DNA of 64,000 nucleotides, taken from positions 402,219 through 466,218 of the forward strand of contig NZ_KI669560.1 of NCBI RefSeq assembly GCF_000508085.1, in the 5' to 3' direction. The DNA is from Sediminibacterium sp. C3 (GTDB taxonomy: Bacteria; Bacteroidota; Bacteroidia; Chitinophagales; Chitinophagaceae). Made by a program: the position numbers and the translations under genes. The notes beneath the pieces are model-generated. The model saw nothing but the letters and a program-made list of their open reading frames with translations. It did not search any database and was not told where the DNA came from. Of the stretch, positions 55,661-63,634 are shown in pieces; the stretch's first letter is position 1, and each line of letters starts with the position of its first letter.

Positions 55661-55881
55661 GGTGATGGTATTTAGAAAGTAAAATTAGATTGGATGATTG
55701 CCACCTATTGGGGGAGTGAACCAGCTGGCATAGTCTTAAACTATGAAAAAGGTTTTTCAAAAAAAGGGTTGTGAATAACTAAACGCTTGGTTTATTAAAA
55801 AATGGAATGTGCATAAATAAAGAGGAGAAGAAAAATAATTTGTGCGAGAAAAATTGCTAGCTTAAACGAAATGGATGGAGT

Positions 55882-56220
55882 ATGTCAACCTCTTTAATTC
55901 TTCTTGCTATTTATGGATTGATTCATTTTATCAATTTTATTTTAAGGACTGACATGTTTGATGATAAGAAAGAATACAGTTTGCCACAACCCAAAATAAA
56001 TCTGGATAAGCGCCCCATTCTGAAATGTTACCATATTCTAAACCTAGATCCAGATGCCACTTACACTTTAGACGATGTAAACAAAGCTTATTACAAAAGA
56101 CTACAAGAAATGTCGGCCTATAGAGAGAAAGGAATAGAACCTACTTATGAATTGAAAGAATACCAAAGCGCCAAGCAAGTAATGACTGATTTTTATGCTT
56201 ATGCAGCGTTTAGGAATTAA
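55882..56220 (+). CDS. Small membrane-anchored protein with J-domain-like region
   Basis: 112 residues: one hydrophobic N-terminal segment (LILLAIYGLIHFINFIL) and a soluble part with a DnaJ-like pattern (CYHILNLDPDATYTLDDVNKAYYKRLQEM). The His-Pro-Asp triplet of true J-domains is missing, so Hsp70 activation is unlikely. It lies 221 bases from the ATPase gene start; the gap between holds no other gene I can support. The gene is followed by the IS30 element. Confidence 0.6.
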   Translation: MSTSLILLAIYGLIHFINFILRTDMFDDKKEYSLPQPKINLDKRPILKCYHILNLDPDATYTLDDVNKAYYKRLQEMSAYREKGIEPTYELKEYQSAKQVMTDFYAYAAFRN

Positions 56221-56276
56221 TGAACTCTAACATATAATAAATATATCTAAATCAACCATCAGACATTAAAATAAGG

Positions 56277-57327
56277 CAGATTCAAGTTTTTAACGCAACA
56301 ATAGTTCTTTAAACTTTTCTTTTGGTGTTGACCAGTCAAGCGTTTTTCTGGGCCTTTCATTTAAGAGCTTTTGAACATGCTTGATTTCCTTCCTTGTAAA
56401 CTTACTAAAATCAGTTTGTTTAGGGAAAAAGTCGCGGATCAACATATTAGTGTTTTCATTGGTTCCTCTTTGCCACGGGCTATGAGGATCACAGAAGTAC
56501 ACCTGCATATTTGTTTCTTTGGTAAAGAGTTTGTGTTCGCTCATTTCTTTACCTCGATCATAGGTTAATGTTACAGTCATTTGACTGGGTAATGTTTTTA
56601 GTTCTTTGGCAAATGCTTTTCTTACAGAAGGTGCATCCTTTGCTTTTAATGGTACAAGGATAACGGTTCTGGTAGTTCGTTCCACAATAGTCCCAATCGC
56701 ACTTTTGTGATCTTTACCCATAATCAAATCGCCTTCCCAATGACCAGGTATGATTCTATCTTCTACTTCCTTTGGACGTTCATGGATACTAATCATATCA
56801 GCTATTTTACCCCTTGCGTCAGTTGCTAACTTGCGGTTCTTCCGTAAACGTTTCTTCTGTCTCAGATAGCTGATCAGCTCCTTGCGGAGTTCACCTTTGG
56901 GTAACATGTAGAGATAAGTGTAAATAGTTTCGTGACTGGCTTGCATATACTTCTTTGTTGGGTAACGCTTTTTTAACTCCATACTAATTTGCTGGGGTGA
57001 CCAGCGGAGTTTCAGCTTCTCAACAATAAAGCTATACAGTTTTGGTGTTGTAGCAATCCTGCATTTATCATTCCTTCGCCGGGATAGATAATCCGCACAA
57101 TGCTGAGCTAACCATGGCTTGTACCTACTTCCAATGTTGGTAAAATGCTTGACCTCTCGACTAATAGTGCTTACCTGTCGGTTTAAACTATTAGCTATGA
57201 ATCGTAAACTTTTGCCCTGTGAAAGGTATTGGCCTATCATTTCCCTTTCATCGATACTTAACCTTTGATATTTATTCATTACAACAATTTAACTTAGTTA
57301 AACTGTTGCGTTAAAAACTTGATGCTG
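56277..57327. mobile_element. IS30-family insertion sequence
   Basis: Terminal inverted repeats share TCAAGTTTTTAACGCAACA (56282-56300 and the complement 57304-57322) and extend to CAG outside with two mismatches. One transposase gene fills the element, and its frame and DDE residues are intact, so it may be active. No clear target-site duplication is visible, as expected for the 2-3 bp duplications of this family. It sits between the J-like gene and the HipA-like gene. Confidence 0.9.
56290..57279 (-). CDS. IS30-family transposase
   Basis: 329 residues. An N-terminal helix-turn-helix (LSIDEREMIGQYLSQGKSLR, SLNRQVSTISREVK) is followed by a second DNA-binding part and an rve/DDE core: Asp in HWEGDLIMGKD, Asp in LTYDRGKEM and Glu in GTNENTNMLIRDFFPK. 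Length and motifs are typical of complete IS30 transposases. The start at 57279 lies just inside the right inverted repeat. Confidence 0.95.
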   Translation of the reverse strand: MNKYQRLSIDEREMIGQYLSQGKSLRFIANSLNRQVSTISREVKHFTNIGSRYKPWLAQHCADYLSRRRNDKCRIATTPKLYSFIVEKLKLRWSPQQISMELKKRYPTKKYMQASHETIYTYLYMLPKGELRKELISYLRQKKRLRKNRKLATDARGKIADMISIHERPKEVEDRIIPGHWEGDLIMGKDHKSAIGTIVERTTRTVILVPLKAKDAPSVRKAFAKELKTLPSQMTVTLTYDRGKEMSEHKLFTKETNMQVYFCDPHSPWQRGTNENTNMLIRDFFPKQTDFSKFTRKEIKHVQKLLNERPRKTLDWSTPKEKFKELLLR

Positions 57328-57388
57328 AGTAACAGGTTATAATATTGTAATCTTATATATTTACTATATTTATATGAAAAGTTTATAA

Positions 57389-58206
57389 TTGAACATTCTT
57401 TCAGCAACAAAATTCCATGGGTTTATTGAAAAGGGAGGGAGTACAATTCCCTGGAAAGTAACATTGAGAAATTTTAAAGGAGAAGAAAATGCCTACATAG
57501 TTAAAGTTTTTAAAAAATCCGTCAACAATCAGCAATTTGCAACGGCTAAAGAGTTTTATGGCAATATTTTAGCAAAGGAATTTGACTTACTAGTGCCTGA
57601 ATGTGCTTTTGCCGATTTTACTCAATCCTTTATAAAAATTTCTCTTGGAAAAAATGAAAGAAGGTTTTTACAATCGAAAGACCAAAATCTAAAATTTGCT
57701 TCTAGATATATTGAAGGGGCTCCGGTTTTTTCAAATTTATTACATCGCAATGTTTTAAAGGAATATGATTTTGCACAAGTTTATGCTTTTGACTTCCTTT
57801 GTGCTAATCTTGACAGAGGAGGATTTAGAAATAAGCCCAATTTATTAATTGATGACGATGATATTATTCTAATTGATCATGAACAAACTTTTCCATTTAT
57901 AGATAGTCAAAGTGGCTTTGAAAAGTTTATGGAAGATTTTAAAAATGAAACAACATACTATCAATATCAAAAACACATATTTTATCCATATTTGTTAGCC
58001 TTAAGAACAAAAGCGAAAAGAAATTTATTTGATGGTTTTTTTGAATATTTAAAAATTTTAATGTAAATCCATTAATTAGTTCCGCAAAACAAATGGAATC
58101 TTTAGGTATTAATACTGGAAATTGGAAAAACTTAGTTAATTACCTTTCGGAGATCAAAGATAATAGACAAAAGTTTTGTAAGTTACTCCTTAAGTCAATA
58201 GCATGA
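57389..58206 (+). CDS. HipA-like kinase with internal frame break
   Basis: The open frame from a TTG at 57389 to TAA at 58064 gives 225 residues of the HipA-like kinase family (HipA_2 type): KVFKKSVNNQQFATAKE, the active-site stretch DFLCANLDRGGFRNKPNLL (Asp and Asn of the kinase loop) and IILIDHEQTF (metal Asp). A second stretch in the -1 frame continues, without a stop, to a TGA that overlaps the next ATG in an ATGA junction (58203-58206), reading NPLISSAKQM and WKNLVNYLSEIKDN, the helical C-terminus expected for the family. The -1 frame has a stop at 58042-58044, so the switch must fall at 58045-58066. T_TTA_AAA at 58048-58054, in frame, is a slippery heptamer. Programmed frameshift, mutation or read error are all possible. 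Confidence 0.75.
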
Positions 58207-59123
58207 ACAATTCATATACATATAGCCTTTTACAATATAGACATTCACAGCTACTGGAAGAGGTTCTTAATGTTGGTATAATAGTATTTTATCCGACAGA
58301 ACAAAAGCTTTTTTTTCTCTTTCCCGATAGACTAGCTAGATTAAGATTCGCATACCCTAACGTGCCAGAAAAAATTATACGGTCTTATTGCAAAGCATTT
58401 GAATCTAGAGCAAAAGAAATAAGTAGTAAACCAGAATTTTTTGCTAATCACGATTTAATAAATTCGTTTGATAGATTTCTAAATGATGAGTTTCTGCCAG
58501 ATGATAGTAGCTCTTTACAATTTTCAGCACCTAAATTAGGGTTGAATGAACAGAACTCTTTTCAAATAATTAATAATCAGCTATATAACTTTTATTTTAC
58601 TGTTTTTGAGCATCATGGAGAAATAACAAAACGAATTGATGAACTTTTTTTGATTAACAGATACAAAAATCTTATAAGAACACTTGATAAAGAAATATTA
58701 GATAAAAATAATACCAAAATTAAACTTGACTATATAATTAAGCCTTCAAATGAAAATGAAATAAAATTTGATTTGGCTTGGAAAAGTGATTTCATTAACC
58801 TGGTTAAGCCTGTTAGTTTTGATGTAAAAAGAAAAGAAACTTTACAAAAGAAGGCCTATTTCAATTTTGGACAATTTTCAGCGATTGAAGAATATGCAGA
58901 AAACAATAAATTAAAATTTGATTTGATTTTAGCAAGACCAAAACTTAGGGAGTTATACAAGTCTTATGATGAAGCTATCAAATTATTAGGCAAAACCAAG
59001 CATGTAACTTTAATAGATTCTAATGAACTTGAAAATTTTACAAAAAAAACAGTTACTGAAATAAAATATAGAAGCTTTAATTTTAAGTTTTGTAGAATAA
59101 TATTTTGTAGCCTCAATTATTAA
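58203..59123 (+). CDS. DUF3037 domain protein
   Basis: 306 residues. The N-terminus YTYSLLQYRHSQLLEEVLNVGIIVF (in parts) and LFPDRLARLRFAYPNV match DUF3037 proteins, which commonly sit beside HipA-like kinase genes. The role is unknown; the linkage suggests that the two proteins act together. Its ATG overlaps the -1 frame stop of the kinase by ATGA, so translation would be coupled if the kinase is read through to that stop. No signal peptide or membrane segment. Confidence 0.8.
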   Translation: MNNSYTYSLLQYRHSQLLEEVLNVGIIVFYPTEQKLFFLFPDRLARLRFAYPNVPEKIIRSYCKAFESRAKEISSKPEFFANHDLINSFDRFLNDEFLPDDSSSLQFSAPKLGLNEQNSFQIINNQLYNFYFTVFEHHGEITKRIDELFLINRYKNLIRTLDKEILDKNNTKIKLDYIIKPSNENEIKFDLAWKSDFINLVKPVSFDVKRKETLQKKAYFNFGQFSAIEEYAENNKLKFDLILARPKLRELYKSYDEAIKLLGKTKHVTLIDSNELENFTKKTVTEIKYRSFNFKFCRIIFCSLNY

Positions 59124-59144
59124 TGAATGTAAGTACCTCTAATA

Positions 59145-59279
59145 TCAAACAGTTTTAATTAGAGAATAATCATTTTTAATACGTTTTGCTTCAAAGACTT
59201 TCTGAATGTCTTTTTCTAATTTGAAGGGCTTTTCTTTTACCTCCTTGAGTTTACCTGTTTGATTGATGTATAATGCCAT
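59145..59279 (-). pseudogene. Truncated N-terminus of a DUF5655-type protein
   Basis: A 44-codon frame from an ATG at 59279 reads MALYINQTGKLKEVKEKP, then FKLEKDIQKVFEAKRIKNDY, and then stops. The first 30 residues look like the conserved N-terminus of a family of nuclease-like proteins often found beside restriction-modification genes; the catalytic part is missing. It is a remnant at the edge of the type I locus. Family assignment is from memory of that N-terminal block and is tentative. Confidence 0.5.
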
Positions 59280-59331
59280 ATCATTTCTTTATTTCAGTAT
59301 TTCGTCATCGAGTTGGTTTAGCCTATGAATA

Positions 59332-62300
59332 CTATTCTAACATACTGCCTGAAATATCCCAGAATCTGTTGAAGAATGCTTTTATCTTCTCAATAACGGT
59401 TTCCCTTTTCTGAGTTCTTTCGCCAGTAGGTGTAAACCTGGAAACAGGTGGCAGAATCTTTGCCAATCCCGTACCTGTCGTTTGCACATATCCATCCCTG
59501 AAAGCATTTTGTACAAACTTGTAAGTTTGTTCCTTATCCAGACTTTCCTCAGCAATAATCTGATCTAACTCCTCCATTTTTTTGCTTTCAACAAATTGTT
59601 GCCAATCGTCAGCAACCTTGGTGGCAGGATTGAGTGATTGAATGAACTTTTCAATCAGGTCCTTTTTGTTCCTCAATTCTACGCTTGAGTCAATTGCCTT
59701 GTTGATACTGATGATTATCTCTTTATCCCTCAAATGACCTTCATGATATTTTCTGATAAGCTCTAAAATGTAGTCGATGTTAATCTCAACCTGCTTTATC
59801 AACTCCATTTCAAACACTATATCATCATTTACATTCTCAGCATCACCAGTATTTCTGTTGCGGAACTCGTGATAAAGATTAATGTACATGCTGTGGTAGT
59901 CCTGTACATCTCTTTCAGTGAGTATTTCCCTTCCTGCAAACTCATCAAAAGTGGTGAGTATATTTTTTGCTTTCAGGATAGAACCATACAAGCGGATAAA
60001 GGCTTTCTGATTTTGTTCTCCTATTATTTGTTCACCAACTGGAAATTTGGCAGTGAGTTCATTAATGAGTGAAACATATCCCGGATAGTTTTTTTCACCA
60101 TCCTTATAGCCATTATAATATTCATCGAAGGTTTTGAGTAAGACAATTCCACCGGCTTCTTTGTCACCAAATAATGCGATGCTTTCATTGGTGGCCTTCT
60201 CTAAGTTTCGGAAGCAAACAATATTTCCAAAGGTCTTTACTGAATTTAAAATGCGGTTGGTTCTGGAATATGCCTGCAGCAAACCGTGTAATCTAAGGTT
60301 TTTATCTACCCAAAGTGTATTGAGAGTAGTAGCATCAAAACCCGTCAGGAACATATTTACTACAATGAGCAAATCAATTTCCCTGTTCTTCATTCTCAGA
60401 GATACATCCTTATAGTAGTTCTGGAATTTCTCCGTTGATGTATCGTAATTGGTTTTGAAAATCTGGTTGTAATCGCTGATTGCTTTTTCCAGAAAATCTC
60501 TATCTGAAACACTCAGCCCTTCTGTACCTTCTGAGTTCTCATCAAGCAAACCATCTTCATCATCATCATTCACACCAAAGCTGAATATGGTGGCTACTTT
60601 CAAACGCTGTAATTCGGGCAAGCTGATTTGTTGCGTTTTGAACTCATTGTAGTAAAGCCTGGCAAAGTCAATGGAACTAACTGCAAATATTGAATTGAAG
60701 CCAGAGAGTCTAATTTTCTGCTTTACTTCTTCAATTTTGTTACGGTCCTTTGCAGAAACAACTTCGTAAATATTTTTTAAGGAAGTAAAGCTGTAAGGCT
60801 TGCTGTTACGCTTTGTCTTCTGGTCGAAATGTTCTAAAATGTAGGTTACCACATTGCTTATGCGTTGCGGTGCTGCCAATGCCCTTTCCCTGTCTATATC
60901 CCAAACTTTTTCATCTTTAATTTCTTCCTGCTCCTTCATGGTTCGTATATAGTCAATACGAAACGGCAGTACATTTTTATCGTTGATGGCATCTACAATG
61001 GTGTAGGTATGCAGCTTTTGACCAAATGCCTGTTCGGTGGTTTTTAAATCAGGTTTGTTGCTGCTGCTGGCATTAATAGCAAATATGGGTGTGCCGGTAA
61101 AGCCGAACAGAAAATATTTCTTAAAGGCTTTGGTGATTGCCTTGTGCATATCACCAAACTGCGAACGATGGCATTCATCGAAGATGATTACAATGGGCTG
61201 AGTAAAAGCGAGGTGATTCTTTTCTTTCTTTATCAGAATGGAAAGTTTCTGAATGGTAGTGATGATGATGTTTGCTTTAGGGTCGCTGAGTTGCTTCTTT
61301 AAAATAGATGTATTGGTATTGCTGTTGGCTGCTCCTTTTTCAAACTTGTCATACTCCTTCATGGTTTGATAGTCCAGGTCTTTCCTGTCTACCACAAAGA
61401 GCACTTTGGTTATGAATGGCAGTTTACTGGCCAATTGTGCCGTTTTGAAGGATGTCAATGTTTTTCCACTGCCTGTAGTATGCCATATATATCCACCGGC
61501 ATCAATACTGCCATAGCTTTTATAGTTATTGGCTACATTGATTCGTCCTAAAATTCGTTCGGTAGCCACAATCTGGTAAGGACGCATGGCCAACAAGAGT
61601 TTGTCTGTTGTAAACACACAATACTTGCAAAGGATATTTAAAAGGGTGTGCTTGGCAAAAAAGGTGCGACCAAAATCCATCAGGTCTGTTATCGGTCGGT
61701 TATTGGCATCTGCCCACCACGAGGTAAACTCAAAGCTGTTGCTGGTGCGTTTTTTACTGGAAGCGGCTCTTTGGGTTTGCTCTTTGATATGGGAAAAACG
61801 GGTGGTGTTGCTGTAATACTTGGTATAAGTACCGTTAGATATAACGAATAGCTGAACATACTCAAACAAACCTGAGCCACTCCAGAATGATTCCCTGTTA
61901 TAGCGGTTAATCTGGTTGAAGGCTTCTTTAATATCTACCCCTCGTTTCTTTAACTCAATATGCACTAAAGGCAAACCGTTTACCAGAACAGTAACATCAT
62001 AACGATTGGGACGCTGCCCATCAGCCACTTCATATTGATTGATTACCTGCAACTGATTGTTATGGATATTGGATTTATCCAACAGGTAAATGTTCTTTTT
62101 AGAGCCATCATCACAATCCAGTATTTGGATATGGTCTTCCTGTATCAGTGTTGTTTTTTCCTCGATACCGCTATTGGGGTTTGCAATTTTGCTTTTAAAG
62201 AAATGATCCCACTCTTTATCGCTAAAAGTGAAGTTGTTCAACTTTTGTAATTGCACACGAAGATTATTGACCAATGCCGCTTCGCTGGCGATGGTTAAAT

Positions 62301-62448
62301 AGTCGTAAGCCTGACCTTGCAGCAATTGGATGAATGCTTTCTCCAACTGGTCTTCTGTTTGGTAGGCTGTTTCTCTTTTGTAGGGAGACTGGTATTCCGC
62401 TACAACGGTACTTTCAGGATTTTCAGCAACTATATTGTATTTATCCAT
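59332..62448 (-). CDS. hsdR: Type I restriction endonuclease subunit R
   Basis: 1038 residues. The N-terminal nuclease domain has the PD-(D/E)xK core: NRYDVTVLVNG (Asp) and VHIELKKRG (E-x-K). The motor domain has Walker A HTTGSGKTLT, motif II IIFDECHRSQFGD, motif III GFTGTPIF and motif VI-like LLQAYSRTNRI. The C-terminal helical region ends at GSMLE. HsdR translocates DNA and cuts it. Its ATG overlaps the end of hsdS by 8 bases, so it is translationally coupled and the operon order is hsdM-hsdS-hsdR. Confidence 0.95.
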   Translation of the reverse strand: MDKYNIVAENPESTVVAEYQSPYKRETAYQTEDQLEKAFIQLLQGQAYDYLTIASEAALVNNLRVQLQKLNNFTFSDKEWDHFFKSKIANPNSGIEEKTTLIQEDHIQILDCDDGSKKNIYLLDKSNIHNNQLQVINQYEVADGQRPNRYDVTVLVNGLPLVHIELKKRGVDIKEAFNQINRYNRESFWSGSGLFEYVQLFVISNGTYTKYYSNTTRFSHIKEQTQRAASSKKRTSNSFEFTSWWADANNRPITDLMDFGRTFFAKHTLLNILCKYCVFTTDKLLLAMRPYQIVATERILGRINVANNYKSYGSIDAGGYIWHTTGSGKTLTSFKTAQLASKLPFITKVLFVVDRKDLDYQTMKEYDKFEKGAANSNTNTSILKKQLSDPKANIIITTIQKLSILIKKEKNHLAFTQPIVIIFDECHRSQFGDMHKAITKAFKKYFLFGFTGTPIFAINASSSNKPDLKTTEQAFGQKLHTYTIVDAINDKNVLPFRIDYIRTMKEQEEIKDEKVWDIDRERALAAPQRISNVVTYILEHFDQKTKRNSKPYSFTSLKNIYEVVSAKDRNKIEEVKQKIRLSGFNSIFAVSSIDFARLYYNEFKTQQISLPELQRLKVATIFSFGVNDDDEDGLLDENSEGTEGLSVSDRDFLEKAISDYNQIFKTNYDTSTEKFQNYYKDVSLRMKNREIDLLIVVNMFLTGFDATTLNTLWVDKNLRLHGLLQAYSRTNRILNSVKTFGNIVCFRNLEKATNESIALFGDKEAGGIVLLKTFDEYYNGYKDGEKNYPGYVSLINELTAKFPVGEQIIGEQNQKAFIRLYGSILKAKNILTTFDEFAGREILTERDVQDYHSMYINLYHEFRNRNTGDAENVNDDIVFEMELIKQVEINIDYILELIRKYHEGHLRDKEIIISINKAIDSSVELRNKKDLIEKFIQSLNPATKVADDWQQFVESKKMEELDQIIAEESLDKEQTYKFVQNAFRDGYVQTTGTGLAKILPPVSRFTPTGERTQKRETVIEKIKAFFNRFWDISGSMLE

Positions 62449-63634
62449 TGGCTACCTCTTTAAATGTCAATAATCTGTTTCGATAATATTCGTACTGCTT
62501 TCTGCGGCCTTCTATTTCTGCCGGTATTCCTACAGAAATATCATTTATCAAAACATGAAACTTATCCAATATGGAAGCAATGCGTATTTGCTCTTCCATT
62601 GGAGGAACAGGTATTTTGGCTTTACTTAAACCTGCCGCATTGATAGAGGAAATTTTACCAGAAGAGATATACCGCTTTATCTGGGAATGAAACAGGCCTG
62701 TTTGTGTAAAATGCGACACATAGTTGGGATGCATATTATGGCTGAATGAAAAACAGGCATCATGAATTACCACATCCTCATCACCATGCCAGGCAACACC
62801 TTGCCCTATATCTTCAATGGTTTCACCGGCTGCCACTATGATTACATCCCCCTTTTTGGCAACTCTTAATTTCGCTGCTAATTCAGGCTCCAAAAATGAC
62901 TTCGCTTCTTTAGCCCAAATCTTATAGTGTGTGTACATTTCACCGTAGTGAATGCAGGGTACACCGGATGTAACAATATCTGTTTTCACAAATCGCTTAC
63001 CTCTGGTAAATTCACCTAATTCACCCAATGTTTTCCACTCTACTTCTTTGCCTTCGAAACCCAGCAGGCTATCTCTATAATAAGTATATTGCGTTTTCCT
63101 AGCTTCCAATTCAGCTTCCAATTCAGCTTCCAATTCAGCTTCCAATTCAGCTTCCAATTCAGTGAACAAGTCAAGGGCTTTGACTATTTCTACTTGCACT
63201 TCGAGAGGGGGGATTGGGATTGAAAATTGTTCAATCATCGGTTTCCGAATTGAACTTACCGTTGCATTAACCGCCTTTTGAAATATGAATTTTTTAAAGT
63301 TTACCATCATATAGAAATAGGCAAACTTTGTCTGTAGCTTATTGGTTAAGAAATGTATTCGATAAGCTCTCTGATGAAGCGAATATTTTCCATTCATATA
63401 ATGGAATATCTCTCCAATTCCACCTTCTCCTGGTATTATTATAGCTTCTTCATCGAATTCATAGGTATCAATTTTTTTGATAAACTTCGACCGAACAAAT
63501 AATGGAAATTTTCCATTAAGAATTGCTTCGTTACCATTTTTACTTCCCGTGCCTACTTCCGCAATCTCCTTCAACTTCTTGTACTCCACCCCTTCAGGAC
63601 AATGTTTCAATATCATTTCTTCTATTCTGCTCAT
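62441..63634 (-). CDS. hsdS: Type I restriction-modification specificity subunit S
   Basis: 397 residues with two target-recognition domains: TRD1 (about 10-150, GVEYKKLKEIAEVGTG to SIPIPPLEVQVEIVKAL) and TRD2 (about 195-360, VEWKTLGELGEFTRGK to KIPVPPMEEQIRIASIL), joined by conserved coiled coils. The central spacer carries five ELEA units encoded by 12-bp repeats. HsdS sets the DNA sequence recognised by the M2S methylase and the R2M2S nuclease. Its start overlaps hsdM in an ATGA junction. Confidence 0.93.
   Translation of the reverse strand: MSRIEEMILKHCPEGVEYKKLKEIAEVGTGSKNGNEAILNGKFPLFVRSKFIKKIDTYEFDEEAIIIPGEGGIGEIFHYMNGKYSLHQRAYRIHFLTNKLQTKFAYFYMMVNFKKFIFQKAVNATVSSIRKPMIEQFSIPIPPLEVQVEIVKALDLFTELEAELEAELEAELEAELEARKTQYTYYRDSLLGFEGKEVEWKTLGELGEFTRGKRFVKTDIVTSGVPCIHYGEMYTHYKIWAKEAKSFLEPELAAKLRVAKKGDVIIVAAGETIEDIGQGVAWHGDEDVVIHDACFSFSHNMHPNYVSHFTQTGLFHSQIKRYISSGKISSINAAGLSKAKIPVPPMEEQIRIASILDKFHVLINDISVGIPAEIEGRRKQYEYYRNRLLTFKEVANG
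63103..63162 (-). repeat. hsdS: Five 12-bp tandem repeats in the hsdS spacer
   Basis: Unit CTTCCAATTCAG (plus strand) occurs five times without change and encodes ELEA units on the minus strand (residues about 158-177). The unit is a multiple of three, so copy-number changes alter the spacer length without breaking the frame. In EcoR124/EcoDXXI, similar TAEL repeats change the spacing between the two half-sites. Confidence 0.9.

Noticed and set aside
58042..58054. T_TTT_TTT (58036-58042 region) as the slippage site of the HipA-like kinase
   Set aside because: A -1 shift there would run at once into TGA at 58042-58044; only the later T_TTA_AAA works.
61586..61851. Overlapping plus-strand frames within hsdR
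   Set aside because: Antisense shadows of the hsdR helicase gene with no independent support.
63103..63162. Short repeats as a CRISPR array
   Set aside because: Units are 12 bp with no spacers and encode an in-frame peptide repeat inside hsdS.
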